DNA of 7,643 nt from Trueperaceae bacterium (GCA_007130355.1 SLSQ01000101.1:1-7643), one strand, 5' to 3'; positions 1 through 6,640 are shown, counted from the stretch's first letter. Notes: generated by a model from the sequence alone, not told the origin. Program-made: numbers and translations.

Positions 1-14
1 CGCCGCGCCCCCGG

Positions 15-98
15 TCACGGCGGCCCGGTGTCCGTCGCCGACCGGGCGGCGCCTGGGGCGAGCTGCGAACGCGGGCGTACCGCGACGCCGTCGTTCAC
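15..98 (-). CDS. Possible 27-aa upstream ORF (leader peptide candidate)
   Basis: Reading leftward, an AGGAGG ribosome binding site (108-113) lies 9 nt before a GTG at 96-98. That GTG opens a 27-codon frame (V N D G V A V R P R ...) ending in TGA at 15-17. The stop overlaps a second GTG (16-18) in another frame, giving a GTGA junction of the same kind that joins ruvX and mltG here. The second frame stays open for the few codons left before the window edge. This would fit a short leader peptide coupled to a downstream gene, but the peptide has no recognisable domain. The second start has no Shine-Dalgarno of its own, and short open frames are common by chance at this GC content. It could equally be untranslated leader. 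Seen: site, start, stop, overlap. Inferred: that it is translated. Confidence 0.22.
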   Translation of the reverse strand: MNDGVAVRPRSQLAPGAARSATDTGPP

Positions 99-121
99 GA
101 GTATCGTCCTCCTATCCCGGA

Positions 122-130
122 ACGGTAGCA
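122..130 (-). promoter_or_regulatory. Candidate leftward extended -10 promoter
   Basis: On the minus strand the sequence reads TGC-TACCGT, an extended -10 (TGn followed by TAnnnT). No -35-like hexamer is visible about 17 bp upstream. Transcription would begin near position 115, just before the AGGAGG at 108-113, giving a leader of under 20 nt. The nine bases CGTGCTACC (minus strand, 124-132) recur at the candidate promoter of the binding-protein gene (6683-6691, plus strand). Prediction only. Confidence 0.33.
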
Positions 131-166
131 CGCCCGCCGCGTTCCGCCCCCGCCCGCCCCGCGCGG

Positions 167-175
167 TGGAATACT
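167..175 (+). promoter_or_regulatory. Candidate extended -10 promoter of the RIO kinase gene
   Basis: TGG-AATACT matches an extended -10 (TGn plus a hexamer agreeing with TATAAT at four of six positions). It stands out as the only AT-leaning patch in the GC-rich stretch before the gene. No -35 hexamer is visible. The start of transcription would fall near 182, leaving a leader of about 12 nt that holds the ribosome binding site GAGGGAGG (182-189). Confidence 0.3.
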
Positions 176-193
176 GCCGGAGAGGGAGGTCCG

Positions 194-1063
194 TTGCACG
201 ACGACGAACACGACGACGCCTACGAAGAATCCGGACGGGAACGGTTCCGCAAGCGGCGCCGGCGCGCCCCGCGCGGCCGGACGCACGCCCGCGACGTCCG
301 TGAGGACGGCGCCACCGACCCGGGCCTCGCCCACCTGCTCGAGTCCGGCGTGCTCGACGAGGTGCTCGGCGAGCTCAAGAGCGGCAAGGAGGCGGACGTC
401 CTGCTCGCGCGCGGGCCGTCGGGCCTGGTGGCGCTCAAGGCGTACCGCGACCCGGAGGCGGGCGGGCACCGGCCCGATCCGATCTACCTCGACGGACGCC
501 GCGCCCCGCGGGGCCGCCTGCGCAAGGTGCTCGACCGGGGCGCCCGCAGCGGCGTTCCGGCCGAGCTCGCCCTCTGGGTCCTGCACGAAGCCCGGACGCT
601 CTGGGCGCTGCACGACGCCGGGCTGCCGGTGCCGAAGCCGTGCATCGGTCCCGGCGCCTACGACGTGGCCCGCGCCGGCCGGATGCTGCCGATGGCGTTC
701 GTGGGCGAGGAGGACGGAACGCCCGCTCCGCGCCTCGCGGACGCGGCGCTCCCGCCCGACCAGGCGCAGGAGGCCTGGGCGCAGGTCCGGCGACTCGCCG
801 CCGAGCTGCTGCGCGCCGGCTGGGTGCACGGCGACCTCAGCGCCTGGAACCTCCTCTGGCACCGGGACCGACCGGTGCTGATCGACGTGCCGCAGGCGGT
901 GCGGATCGACGACTCCCCGCACGCGGCCGATCTGCTCGCGCGCGACGTCCGCTCGCTCCTGCACAGCGTCGGCTCGCTCGGGATCGAGGACGATCCGGCG
1001 CGGCTCGACGCCGAACTGCGGACGCGCGCCGGCCTGCCGCCGAGCGGGCCGCTCGACCGCTGA
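194..1063 (+). CDS. RIO-type serine/threonine protein kinase
   Basis: A 289-residue atypical protein kinase of the RIO family. These are compact kinases or ATPases best known from 40S ribosome maturation in eukaryotes and archaea; bacterial members are poorly characterised. The N-terminal 38 residues are strongly charged, acidic (DDEHDD) then arginine-rich. The kinase fold follows: nucleotide-binding segment SGKEADVLLA (about 63-72), ATP-anchoring lysine in ALKAY (K82), FVGEEDGTPAPRL in the hinge region, catalytic loop HGDLSAWN (D214, N219), and IDVPQAV (231 is the metal-binding Asp). The glycine-rich loop of ordinary kinases is absent, as usual for RIO proteins. The C-terminal tail is short. 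Translation starts at TTG; GGAGG at 185-189 lies 4 nt upstream (GAGGG 7 nt upstream), and no in-frame ATG or GTG occurs before residue 53, which is already close to the kinase fold. All key catalytic residues are present, so it should be active. The substrate is unknown. It converges on the transporter gene with a 12-bp gap, so the two are not co-transcribed. Confidence 0.93.
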   Translation: MHDDEHDDAYEESGRERFRKRRRRAPRGRTHARDVREDGATDPGLAHLLESGVLDEVLGELKSGKEADVLLARGPSGLVALKAYRDPEAGGHRPDPIYLDGRRAPRGRLRKVLDRGARSGVPAELALWVLHEARTLWALHDAGLPVPKPCIGPGAYDVARAGRMLPMAFVGEEDGTPAPRLADAALPPDQAQEAWAQVRRLAAELLRAGWVHGDLSAWNLLWHRDRPVLIDVPQAVRIDDSPHAADLLARDVRSLLHSVGSLGIEDDPARLDAELRTRAGLPPSGPLDR

Positions 1064-1075
1064 GTCGGCCGAACG

Positions 1076-2233
1076 TCAGCGGCGCCGCTCGGAGGCGAGC
1101 GGCGGGATCGAACGCGTCGCCCGCCGCAACACCAGCACGATCAGGAGCAGCAGCGCCGCCAGGATCGCCAGCGCGGTCGGCACCACGCCCGGCCCCGACG
1201 CCGCGACCCAGGCGCCGATGGCGCCGCTGGTCACGATCGGACCGAGCCCGGCGAAGGCGAGCACCAGGGAGGCGACCGCTTCGCTCCGGCGCGGGAAGGC
1301 GCGCTGGAGCCAGGCGATGCCGGTCGGGAAGATCGGGGCCAGCGACAGGCCGACCAGCGGGTAGGCGATCAGCGCCAGCCCCGGCGCCTGAGCGAGCGCC
1401 AGGAAGACCAGGGCCGAGGCGGCGGCGCCGACCACCAGCGTCGACGGACGCAGGCGGGCGCTCAGCGGCGTGACCAGGATGCGACCGACCGTCAGCGCGG
1501 CCCAGTAGAGGCTGGTGTGGAACGCCGCCGCACGCTCGCCGACCTGCGGCGCGAGGTGGACCGTCTCCCAGCTGCCGACCCCGATCTCGGTCGCGACGTA
1601 CACGACGTACATCGCGACGAAGAGGCCGGCCAGCCCCCACGGCGCCCGCTCGGTCCCGCCCACGTCCGGACGGTCCGGCTCGGGCAGCGCCGCGCTCCAC
1701 AGCGCCGACGCGACCGCGATCGTCGCCACCGCCGCCATCGCGGGCACCAGCGAACCTCCGGCCAGGCCGACGGCGAGCGGTCCGGCGACGGCCCCGGCGC
1801 CGAAGAGGGCGTTCAGCAGGTTCAGCGCCGGCGCCGCGTCGTCGCCGAAGGCCCGCGCGACGCGCAGGTTCACCGCCACGCTCATCAGACCGAAGCCGAC
1901 CCCGCCGACGGCGGCGCCCGCCAGCAGCACGGCGAAGGTCGGAGCGGTCGCGGCGGCGGTCGCGCCGAGCGCGATCACGGCGGCGCCGGCGGGGAGGACC
2001 GGCCGGTAGCCGAAGCGCAGCAGCGCTGGCCCGGCGGCGAGGCTGGCGAGCAGGGCGCCGGCGAAGTGGAACGAGACCGTGAGTCCCGCTCCGGCCGCGT
2101 CGACGCCGAAGGTGCGCGTCATCCACGGGAACGCGGGACCGTAGAGCGCCTGAAGCGCCCCGAGGATCAGGTACACGAGCGCCGTGGTCAGGAGCAGTCG
2201 GCGGGAACGGCGGTCGAAGAAGAGGGCGCGCAC
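1076..2233 (-). CDS. Major facilitator superfamily (MFS) transporter
   Basis: A 385-residue integral membrane permease with about twelve hydrophobic segments in two six-helix halves (approximate residues 13-35, 47-68, 77-98, 100-121, 135-158, 161-182, then 202-225, 238-260, 266-285, 286-310, 320-345, 349-370). A polar linker holding PEPDRPDVGG separates the halves. An arginine-bearing loop after helix 2 (LLRFGYRP) is a weak form of the MFS motif A. Segments such as VSFHFAGALLAS and ATEIGVGSWE recall the sugar-permease-like (FucP/FHS-type) branch, but no substrate can be named. The C-terminus is a short basic tail. The start is GTG (2231-2233), with an in-frame TGA three codons upstream, so no longer start exists. 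A GGAGGGG (2248-2254) lies 14 nt upstream, too far for an ordinary Shine-Dalgarno. A -10-like TAGTCT ends 8 nt before the start, suggesting a leaderless transcript. It is divergent from alaS and convergent with the kinase, so it is probably transcribed alone. Confidence 0.9.
   Translation of the reverse strand: MRALFFDRRSRRLLLTTALVYLILGALQALYGPAFPWMTRTFGVDAAGAGLTVSFHFAGALLASLAAGPALLRFGYRPVLPAGAAVIALGATAAATAPTFAVLLAGAAVGGVGFGLMSVAVNLRVARAFGDDAAPALNLLNALFGAGAVAGPLAVGLAGGSLVPAMAAVATIAVASALWSAALPEPDRPDVGGTERAPWGLAGLFVAMYVVYVATEIGVGSWETVHLAPQVGERAAAFHTSLYWAALTVGRILVTPLSARLRPSTLVVGAAASALVFLALAQAPGLALIAYPLVGLSLAPIFPTGIAWLQRAFPRRSEAVASLVLAFAGLGPIVTSGAIGAWVAASGPGVVPTALAILAALLLLIVLVLRRATRSIPPLASERRR
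1083..1104. terminator. Perfect hairpin at the convergent gene ends (possible bidirectional terminator)
   Basis: A 9-bp perfect inverted repeat, CGCCGCTCG-GAGG-CGAGCGGCG, has a 4-nt loop. It begins 20 nt after the kinase stop codon and lies over the last codons of the opposing transporter gene. A smaller hairpin, CGAGCG-GGC-CGCTCG, sits at 1041-1055 inside the kinase 3' end. Neither has a T-tract on either strand, so classic intrinsic termination is doubtful. The hairpin could instead protect 3' ends or limit read-through between convergent transcripts. Some hairpins are expected by chance in DNA this GC-rich. Confidence 0.28.
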
Positions 2234-2242
2234 GACCGTTCA
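2229..2242 (-). promoter_or_regulatory. Operator-like site over the transporter start
   Basis: On the minus strand this reads TGAACGGTCGTGCG. It matches the perfect palindrome TGAACGGTCGTTCA at 6641-6654 in 12 of 14 positions. The left arm is intact and the right arm carries two changes. It covers the transporter start codon and the gap between its candidate -10 box and the likely transcription start, where a bound repressor would block initiation. The match may be chance, since two of the differing or matching bases fall in the coding sequence. Confidence 0.33.
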
Positions 2243-2247
2243 GACTA
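2242..2247 (-). promoter_or_regulatory. Candidate -10 box of the MFS gene (leaderless arrangement)
   Basis: Minus-strand TAGTCT fits TAnnnT and ends 8 nt before the GTG start codon, which puts transcription initiation at or within a base or two of the start codon. Leaderless mRNAs with a -10 box at this distance are well documented in Deinococcus. No -35 hexamer is visible. The off-spacing GGAGGGG just upstream would then not be part of the mRNA. Confidence 0.33.
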
Positions 2248-2283
2248 CCCCTCCGGCGCACGCCGCGACGCCGGACGGTGCGC

Positions 2284-2289
2284 TATGCT
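2284..2289 (+). promoter_or_regulatory. Candidate -10 box of the alaS-ruvX-mltG operon
   Basis: TATGCT, four of six matches to TATAAT, is the only good -10-like hexamer in the 86-bp spacer facing alaS. Transcription would begin near 2296 and give a leader of about 24 nt that includes the ribosome binding site GGAGG (2307-2311). No -35 hexamer is apparent around 2261-2266. No T-box, attenuator or other long leader could fit in such a short leader, so amino-acid-responsive leader control is unlikely. Confidence 0.38.
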
Positions 2290-2319
2290 CGGCCCCCGTG
2301 CACGCTGGAGGCCCGATCC

Positions 2320-5052
2320 ATGACCGATGACCCCGCCATCCCCGTCTCCGACGTCCTCTCGGAACGGACGCCCGAACAGCTCCGCGAAGCGGAGTGGACC
2401 GACGGACTTCGGCGCGCCTTCCTCGCCTTCTTCGAGGAGAAGGGCCACCTGCGCCGGCCCTCCGCACCGGTCCGCAGCGACGACCCGACCCTGATGTTCA
2501 CCTCGGCCGGCATGGTGCCGTTCAAGCCGTACTTCCTCGGCGCCACCCCGAAGTTCGCCGGCGTCGACGGGGTGCACCACCGCGTCACCACGGCGCAGAC
2601 CTGCCTGCGGATCAACGACGTCGAGAACGTCGGCCGCACCCTGCGGCACCACTCGTTCTTCGAGATGATGGGCAACTTCAGCTTCGGCGACTACTTCAAG
2701 TCGGAAGCGGCCGCCTGGGCGTGGGAGTTCCTGACCGAACGGCTCGAGATCGATCCGGACCGCCTCCACGTCACCGTCTACGAGGACGACGACGAAGCGT
2801 TCGCCATCTGGCGCGACGAGGTCGGCGTGCCCGAGGGACGGATCGGTCGCTTCGGCGAGGACGAGAACTTCTGGCCGGCGAACGCGGTGAGCGAAGGGCC
2901 GAACGGACCGTGCGGCCCGTGCAGCGAAGTGTTCCTCGACCGCGGCCCCGCCTTCGGCACCGATGACGAGACCGGCCCGAACACCGGCGGCGGCGACCGC
3001 TTCATCGAGGTCTGGAACCTCGTCTTCACGCAGTTCGACCGGCGCGACGGCGGCGAGCTCGCGCCGCTCCCGCAGAAGAACATCGACACCGGGCTCGGCT
3101 TCGAACGGCTGGTGGCGGTCCTCTCCGGCGCACCGGACGCGTACGGCACCGAACTGTTCCAACCGACGATCCGCGCCGTCGCGCGCCTCTCCGGCGTCCC
3201 GTACGAGGGACCGGAGAGCCTCTCGCACCGGGTGATCGCCGACCACCTCCGGGCGGTCGCCTTCGCGGTCCTCGACGGGGTCCTGCCGGCCAACGACGGC
3301 GCCGGCTACGTCGTCAAGATGCTGCTGCGGCGCGCCAGCCGGCACGCCTGGACGCTGGGCCTGAAGGAGCCGGTCCTCCACGCGCTGCTGCCGGCCGTCA
3401 CCCAGGCGATGGGCCGGGCGTACCCGGCGCTCGCCGACGCCGAAGAGCGGATCGCCGGCGTGATCCGCTCCGAGGAGGCGCAGTTCCTGCGGACCCTCGA
3501 GGCCGGCATCGAGCGGGTCGGCAAGGTCCTCGACGACCTCGGCGGCGACGAGCTGCCGGGCGACGTCGCCTTCGACCTGTGGGAGACGCACGGCTTTCCG
3601 CTCGACCTGACGCGCGACCTGGCCGAGGAGCGCGGCGTCCGCGTCGATGCCGACGGCTTCCACCGGGCGCGGGAGCGGGCCCGCGCCCGTTCGCGCGCCG
3701 GCGGGGGCGGCGGCACGCTGTTCGCGGCCGAAGGGAACGTGCTCGGCCGCGTGGCCGAGCGCACCCCCGACACCGCCTTCGTCGGCTACGACGCGGACGC
3801 CGCCGAGGCGACGGTGATCGCCGTGGTAGACGGGGACGACGAGGTCGAAGCGCTGGGCGAGGGCCGACGAGCGCTGGTGGTGCTCGACGCCACGCCCTTC
3901 TATCCCGAGGGCGGCGGCCAGGTCGGCGACGCCGGCGTGCTCCGCTGGCCGGGCGGCGCCGCCTCGGTACGGGGCGCCCGCCGCACCCCGCACGGCCTGA
4001 TCGTGCACGAGCTCGAGACGATCCGCGGCGCGCTGCGCCCGGGCGCGACCGTCGAGGCGCGGGTCGACCCGCAGCGCCGCGAGACCGAGAAGCATCACAC
4101 CGCCACGCACCTGCTGCACGCCGCGCTCCGGTCGGTGCTCGGGACGCACGTGACGCAGGCCGGCTCCTCGGTCGCGCCCGACCGCTTGCGCTTCGACCTG
4201 TCGCACGGGGCGGCGCTCACGACCGAGGAGCGGCATCGGGTCGAACGGCTCGTGAACCGCTGGATCCAGGCGGACCTACCGGTCGCCGCGCGCGAGGTGC
4301 CGCTCGACGAGGCCCGCGCCGCGGGGGCGATGATGCTGTTCGGCGAGAAGTACGGCGAGCGGGTGCGGATGGTCTCGGTCGGCAGCGACGCGCCGGTATC
4401 GGTCGAGCTGTGCGGCGGGACGCACGTGCGCCGCACCGGCGCGCTCGGCGCGCTGTGGATCACGGGCGAGGAGGCGGTCTCGGCCGGCGTTCGGCGCGTG
4501 ACCGCGGTCGCCGGCGAGGCGGCGCTCGACGAGATCGCGACCCTGCGGGCCCGCACGGCCGCGGCCGCCGACGCGCTCGGCGGGCGTCCCGACCAGCTCG
4601 AGGAACGCGTCCGCAAGCTGCAGGACGACCTGAAGCACGCGCGCCGCGCGACCGCCGACCTGCGCGAGAAGCTCGCCGAAGCGCGCACCGGCGGAGGCGG
4701 CGAGAGCGCCGGCCGCGAGGTCGACGGGGTCGGCCGGGTGGTCGTCGCGCACGTCGACGGGCTCGACGCCGGCGCGCTCCGGAACGCCGCCGACTCGACC
4801 CTCTCCCGCGCCAAGGCGGACGCGGTGGTGATCGGCAGCGGCGCGGCCCTCGTCGTCAAGGTGGGCGACGCCGCCCGCGCGCGCGGCGTGGCCGCCGGGA
4901 ACGTGGCCCGCGCGCTCGCCCAGCGTGCGGGCGGTGGCGGAGGTGGGCGTCCGGACCTGGCGCAGGCCGGCGCCAAGGACGCCGACGCCCTCGCCGGGGT
5001 GCTTCGGGAGCTTCAGGACGGAGCGCTCGACGAGCTGCTCCGGAGCGCCTGA
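2320..5052 (+). CDS. alaS: Alanyl-tRNA synthetase
   Basis: A 910-residue class II synthetase that activates alanine, charges tRNA-Ala in the cytoplasm and removes mischarged Ser or Gly. The aminoacylation domain (about 30-280) begins with LRRAFLAFFEEKGH, followed by TSAGMVPFKPYFLG, motif 2 in RHHSFFEMMGNFSFGDYF (109-126) and motif 3 NIDTGLGFER (254-263). The tRNA-recognition region follows. The editing domain carries the zinc ligands H593 and H597 (HTATH) and C698 and H702 (CGGTH), so proofreading should be intact. A short coiled coil (about 758-790) leads to the C-Ala domain with the glycine-rich GGGGGGRPDLAQAG (871-884). ATG at 2320 is chosen because GGAGG (2307-2311) lies 8 nt before it; an upstream in-frame ATG at 2278 overlaps the -10 region and is rejected. 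Even so, the protein has about 25 residues more than usual before the first conserved helix. It is the first gene of an operon with ruvX (10 nt downstream) and mltG. Length is slightly above the usual 870-890. Confidence 0.98.
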   Translation: MTDDPAIPVSDVLSERTPEQLREAEWTDGLRRAFLAFFEEKGHLRRPSAPVRSDDPTLMFTSAGMVPFKPYFLGATPKFAGVDGVHHRVTTAQTCLRINDVENVGRTLRHHSFFEMMGNFSFGDYFKSEAAAWAWEFLTERLEIDPDRLHVTVYEDDDEAFAIWRDEVGVPEGRIGRFGEDENFWPANAVSEGPNGPCGPCSEVFLDRGPAFGTDDETGPNTGGGDRFIEVWNLVFTQFDRRDGGELAPLPQKNIDTGLGFERLVAVLSGAPDAYGTELFQPTIRAVARLSGVPYEGPESLSHRVIADHLRAVAFAVLDGVLPANDGAGYVVKMLLRRASRHAWTLGLKEPVLHALLPAVTQAMGRAYPALADAEERIAGVIRSEEAQFLRTLEAGIERVGKVLDDLGGDELPGDVAFDLWETHGFPLDLTRDLAEERGVRVDADGFHRARERARARSRAGGGGGTLFAAEGNVLGRVAERTPDTAFVGYDADAAEATVIAVVDGDDEVEALGEGRRALVVLDATPFYPEGGGQVGDAGVLRWPGGAASVRGARRTPHGLIVHELETIRGALRPGATVEARVDPQRRETEKHHTATHLLHAALRSVLGTHVTQAGSSVAPDRLRFDLSHGAALTTEERHRVERLVNRWIQADLPVAAREVPLDEARAAGAMMLFGEKYGERVRMVSVGSDAPVSVELCGGTHVRRTGALGALWITGEEAVSAGVRRVTAVAGEAALDEIATLRARTAAAADALGGRPDQLEERVRKLQDDLKHARRATADLREKLAEARTGGGGESAGREVDGVGRVVVAHVDGLDAGALRNAADSTLSRAKADAVVIGSGAALVVKVGDAARARGVAAGNVARALAQRAGGGGGGRPDLAQAGAKDADALAGVLRELQDGALDELLRSA

Positions 5053-5062
5053 GGGCGGCACC

Positions 5063-5563
5063 GTGCACGATGCGCCCCCGGCGCCCCTCCGAGCGGGCGA
5101 GGTGCTGCTCGCGCTCGACGTCGGCGAGGCCCGCATCGGCGTGGCGCGCGCCGAGGTCGGCCCCGACTTCGCGTTCGGGCGCGGCGCGCTGCGCCGGACC
5201 CGGCAGGCGGAGGACGTGCGCCAGGTCGCCGACCTCGTCGCCGCGGAGGGCGCGAGCCGGGTGATCGTGGGCCTGCCGCACCGGACCGACGGCCGCGACT
5301 CGAAGCAGACCCGGCGGGTGCGCGCCTTCGCCCAGGCGCTGCGCGACGCCGGCCTGCGCGTCGAGTTCGAGGACGAACGGTTCACCACCGCCCTCGCCGA
5401 ACGCGCCCTTCGGACCGGCGGTCTGCCGCTCGGCAAGCGCCGCGACAAGGGTCGGGTCGACGAAGCGTCGGCGATCGCGATCCTCGAGACCCGCCTGCGA
5501 CGCGCGGCCGAAACCGACCCGCGTCCGTCCGACGGCGACGGACCGGACGGGACGACGCCGTGA
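5063..5563 (+). CDS. ruvX: RuvX/YqgF family nuclease (putative Holliday junction resolvase, pre-16S rRNA nuclease)
   Basis: A 166-residue RNase H-fold protein of the YqgF family. Members are essential or near-essential in many bacteria; they process the 5' end of 16S rRNA in E. coli, and others act on Holliday junctions. The family signatures appear in order: LALDVGEARIGVA with the first catalytic Asp (D19), VIVGLPHRTDG (67-77), FEDERFTT with the acidic E105, and KGRVDEASAIAIL with D133. All three metal-binding acids are present. A proline/aspartate-rich tail of about 20 residues (after 145) is non-conserved. The start is GTG 5063, preceded 7 nt earlier by GAGGG (5051-5055), which overlaps the alaS stop codon. 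The open frame extends further upstream inside alaS, but those residues do not resemble the family. Its stop overlaps the mltG start, so translation is probably coupled. Confidence 0.94.
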   Translation: MHDAPPAPLRAGEVLLALDVGEARIGVARAEVGPDFAFGRGALRRTRQAEDVRQVADLVAAEGASRVIVGLPHRTDGRDSKQTRRVRAFAQALRDAGLRVEFEDERFTTALAERALRTGGLPLGKRRDKGRVDEASAIAILETRLRRAAETDPRPSDGDGPDGTTP

Positions 5564-6624
5564 CCGCCGCGCGCCGCCGCACGGCGGGCGGGAGCATCGT
5601 CCGCACGCTCGCGGTCCTGGTCCTGGTCGGGGCGGCGGTGCTCGTGGCGGTCGGCGCCTGGGGCTGGACCCGGTTGCAGCCGGTCGATCCCGGCGCCGCC
5701 GAACCGGTCGCCTTCGAGGTCCTCCCCGGTTGGGGCGCGCGGACGGTGGCGGAGCAGCTCGAGGAGGAGGGCCTGATCCGGCACGCCGGCGCGTTCCTGC
5801 TGCTGCTGCGCTGGCAGGGGTCGGACCGCGCCATCGGCGAAGGGCTCTACGAGTTGGCGCCCGCCATGGACGCCCGTACGGTCGTGGCCCGGCTGGAGGC
5901 CGGCGGCCGCCCCCGCACGATCCGGGTGACGATGCCGGAGGGCTGGCGCGCCCGCGACCTGGCGCGCCGCGTCGAGGAGCTCGGCCTCGCCACCTACCAC
6001 CAGCTGCTGCAGCGGGTCGACGATCCCGGCCCGCTGGCCCCGGAGGGCCTGCCGGACGGGGTCGGACTCGAGGGGTACCTCTACCCCGACACCTACGAAC
6101 TCCGCGTCGACGCCGACGAACGGACGCTGCTGACCGCGATGGTCGCGCGCTTCGAGGAGCGCGCCGACCGCGACGACCTGCGCGCCCGGGCCGAGGCGGA
6201 GGGCCTCTCCCTCCACGCCTGGGTCACGCTCGCCAGCATCGTGCAGGCGGAGGCGGCGAACGACGGCGAGATGGCGATCATCGCCGGCGTGTTCCGAAAC
6301 CGGCTCGACGTCGGCATGCCGCTCCAATCCGATCCGACGGTGGCGTACGGACTCGGCAAGGACCTGCCGCAGCTCGACTTTCCCGGCGGGGACTTCGACG
6401 TCGACCACCCCTGGAACACCTACACCCGGGGCGGCCTGCCGGAGGGGCCGATCGGGAATCCGGGCAGCGCGGCGCTGGCCGCGGTGGTGGCGCCGGAGCG
6501 CACCGCGCCGAACGGCGAGCCGTGGACCTACTTCCTGCACGGCGTCGACGACGGCGCCCCGGTGTTCCGGCCCAACACGAACTTCGAGGATCACGTCCGC
6601 GACCGCAACGCCTACCTGCGCTGA
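5560..6624 (+). CDS. mltG: Endolytic murein transglycosylase MltG (YceG-like)
   Basis: A 354-residue membrane-anchored lytic transglycosylase that cleaves nascent peptidoglycan strands internally, probably terminating glycan elongation. Basic residues (RRR, 5-7) precede a single membrane segment (about 17-36); the rest would face the cell-wall side. A LysM-like subdomain follows (from about 48, with GWGARTVAEQLEEEGLI), then MPEGWRARDLARR and GYLYPDTYEL. The catalytic region is LASIVQAEA with the invariant glutamate E231; the preceding position is Q229, where many homologues have Glu. Further conserved blocks are VFRNRL, PLQSDPTVAYGLG, NTYTRGGLPEGPIGNPG and YFLHG near the C-terminus. Length and motif order are normal. 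The start is GTG 5560, inside a GTGA overlap with the ruvX stop, so translation is likely coupled to ruvX. It is the last gene of the alaS operon, and no clear terminator follows it. Confidence 0.95.
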   Translation: MTAARRRTAGGSIVRTLAVLVLVGAAVLVAVGAWGWTRLQPVDPGAAEPVAFEVLPGWGARTVAEQLEEEGLIRHAGAFLLLLRWQGSDRAIGEGLYELAPAMDARTVVARLEAGGRPRTIRVTMPEGWRARDLARRVEELGLATYHQLLQRVDDPGPLAPEGLPDGVGLEGYLYPDTYELRVDADERTLLTAMVARFEERADRDDLRARAEAEGLSLHAWVTLASIVQAEAANDGEMAIIAGVFRNRLDVGMPLQSDPTVAYGLGKDLPQLDFPGGDFDVDHPWNTYTRGGLPEGPIGNPGSAALAAVVAPERTAPNGEPWTYFLHGVDDGAPVFRPNTNFEDHVRDRNAYLR

Positions 6625-6640
6625 CCGGGACGAGGTCGGG

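Noticed and set aside
95..964. Long minus-strand open frame opposite the RIO kinase gene
   Set aside because: Its translation is low-complexity, arginine/alanine/valine-rich with no domain. It is explained by antisense reading of a high-GC gene whose plus-strand product has clear kinase motifs.
2278..2319. An earlier in-frame ATG at 2278 for alaS
   Set aside because: It overlaps the candidate -10 region, has no ribosome site, and ATG 2320 has GGAGG at ideal spacing.
2245..4236. 663-residue minus-strand open frame opposite alaS
   Set aside because: No recognisable motif, biased composition, and no ribosome site; the plus strand encodes an unmistakable AlaS over the same bases.
4925..5062. 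An upstream start for ruvX within alaS
   Set aside because: The extra residues do not resemble the family and lie in the conserved alaS C-terminal coding sequence; GTG 5063 has a suitable ribosome site.
4276..6594. 772-residue minus-strand open frame across alaS, ruvX and mltG
   Set aside because: It spans three well-supported genes on the other strand and consists of arginine/alanine/proline-rich sequence without domains, a typical by-product of high GC.
6625..6640. Terminator after mltG (GACC...GGTC near 6622-6637)
   Set aside because: Only a 4-bp stem and no T-tract; not distinguishable from chance.
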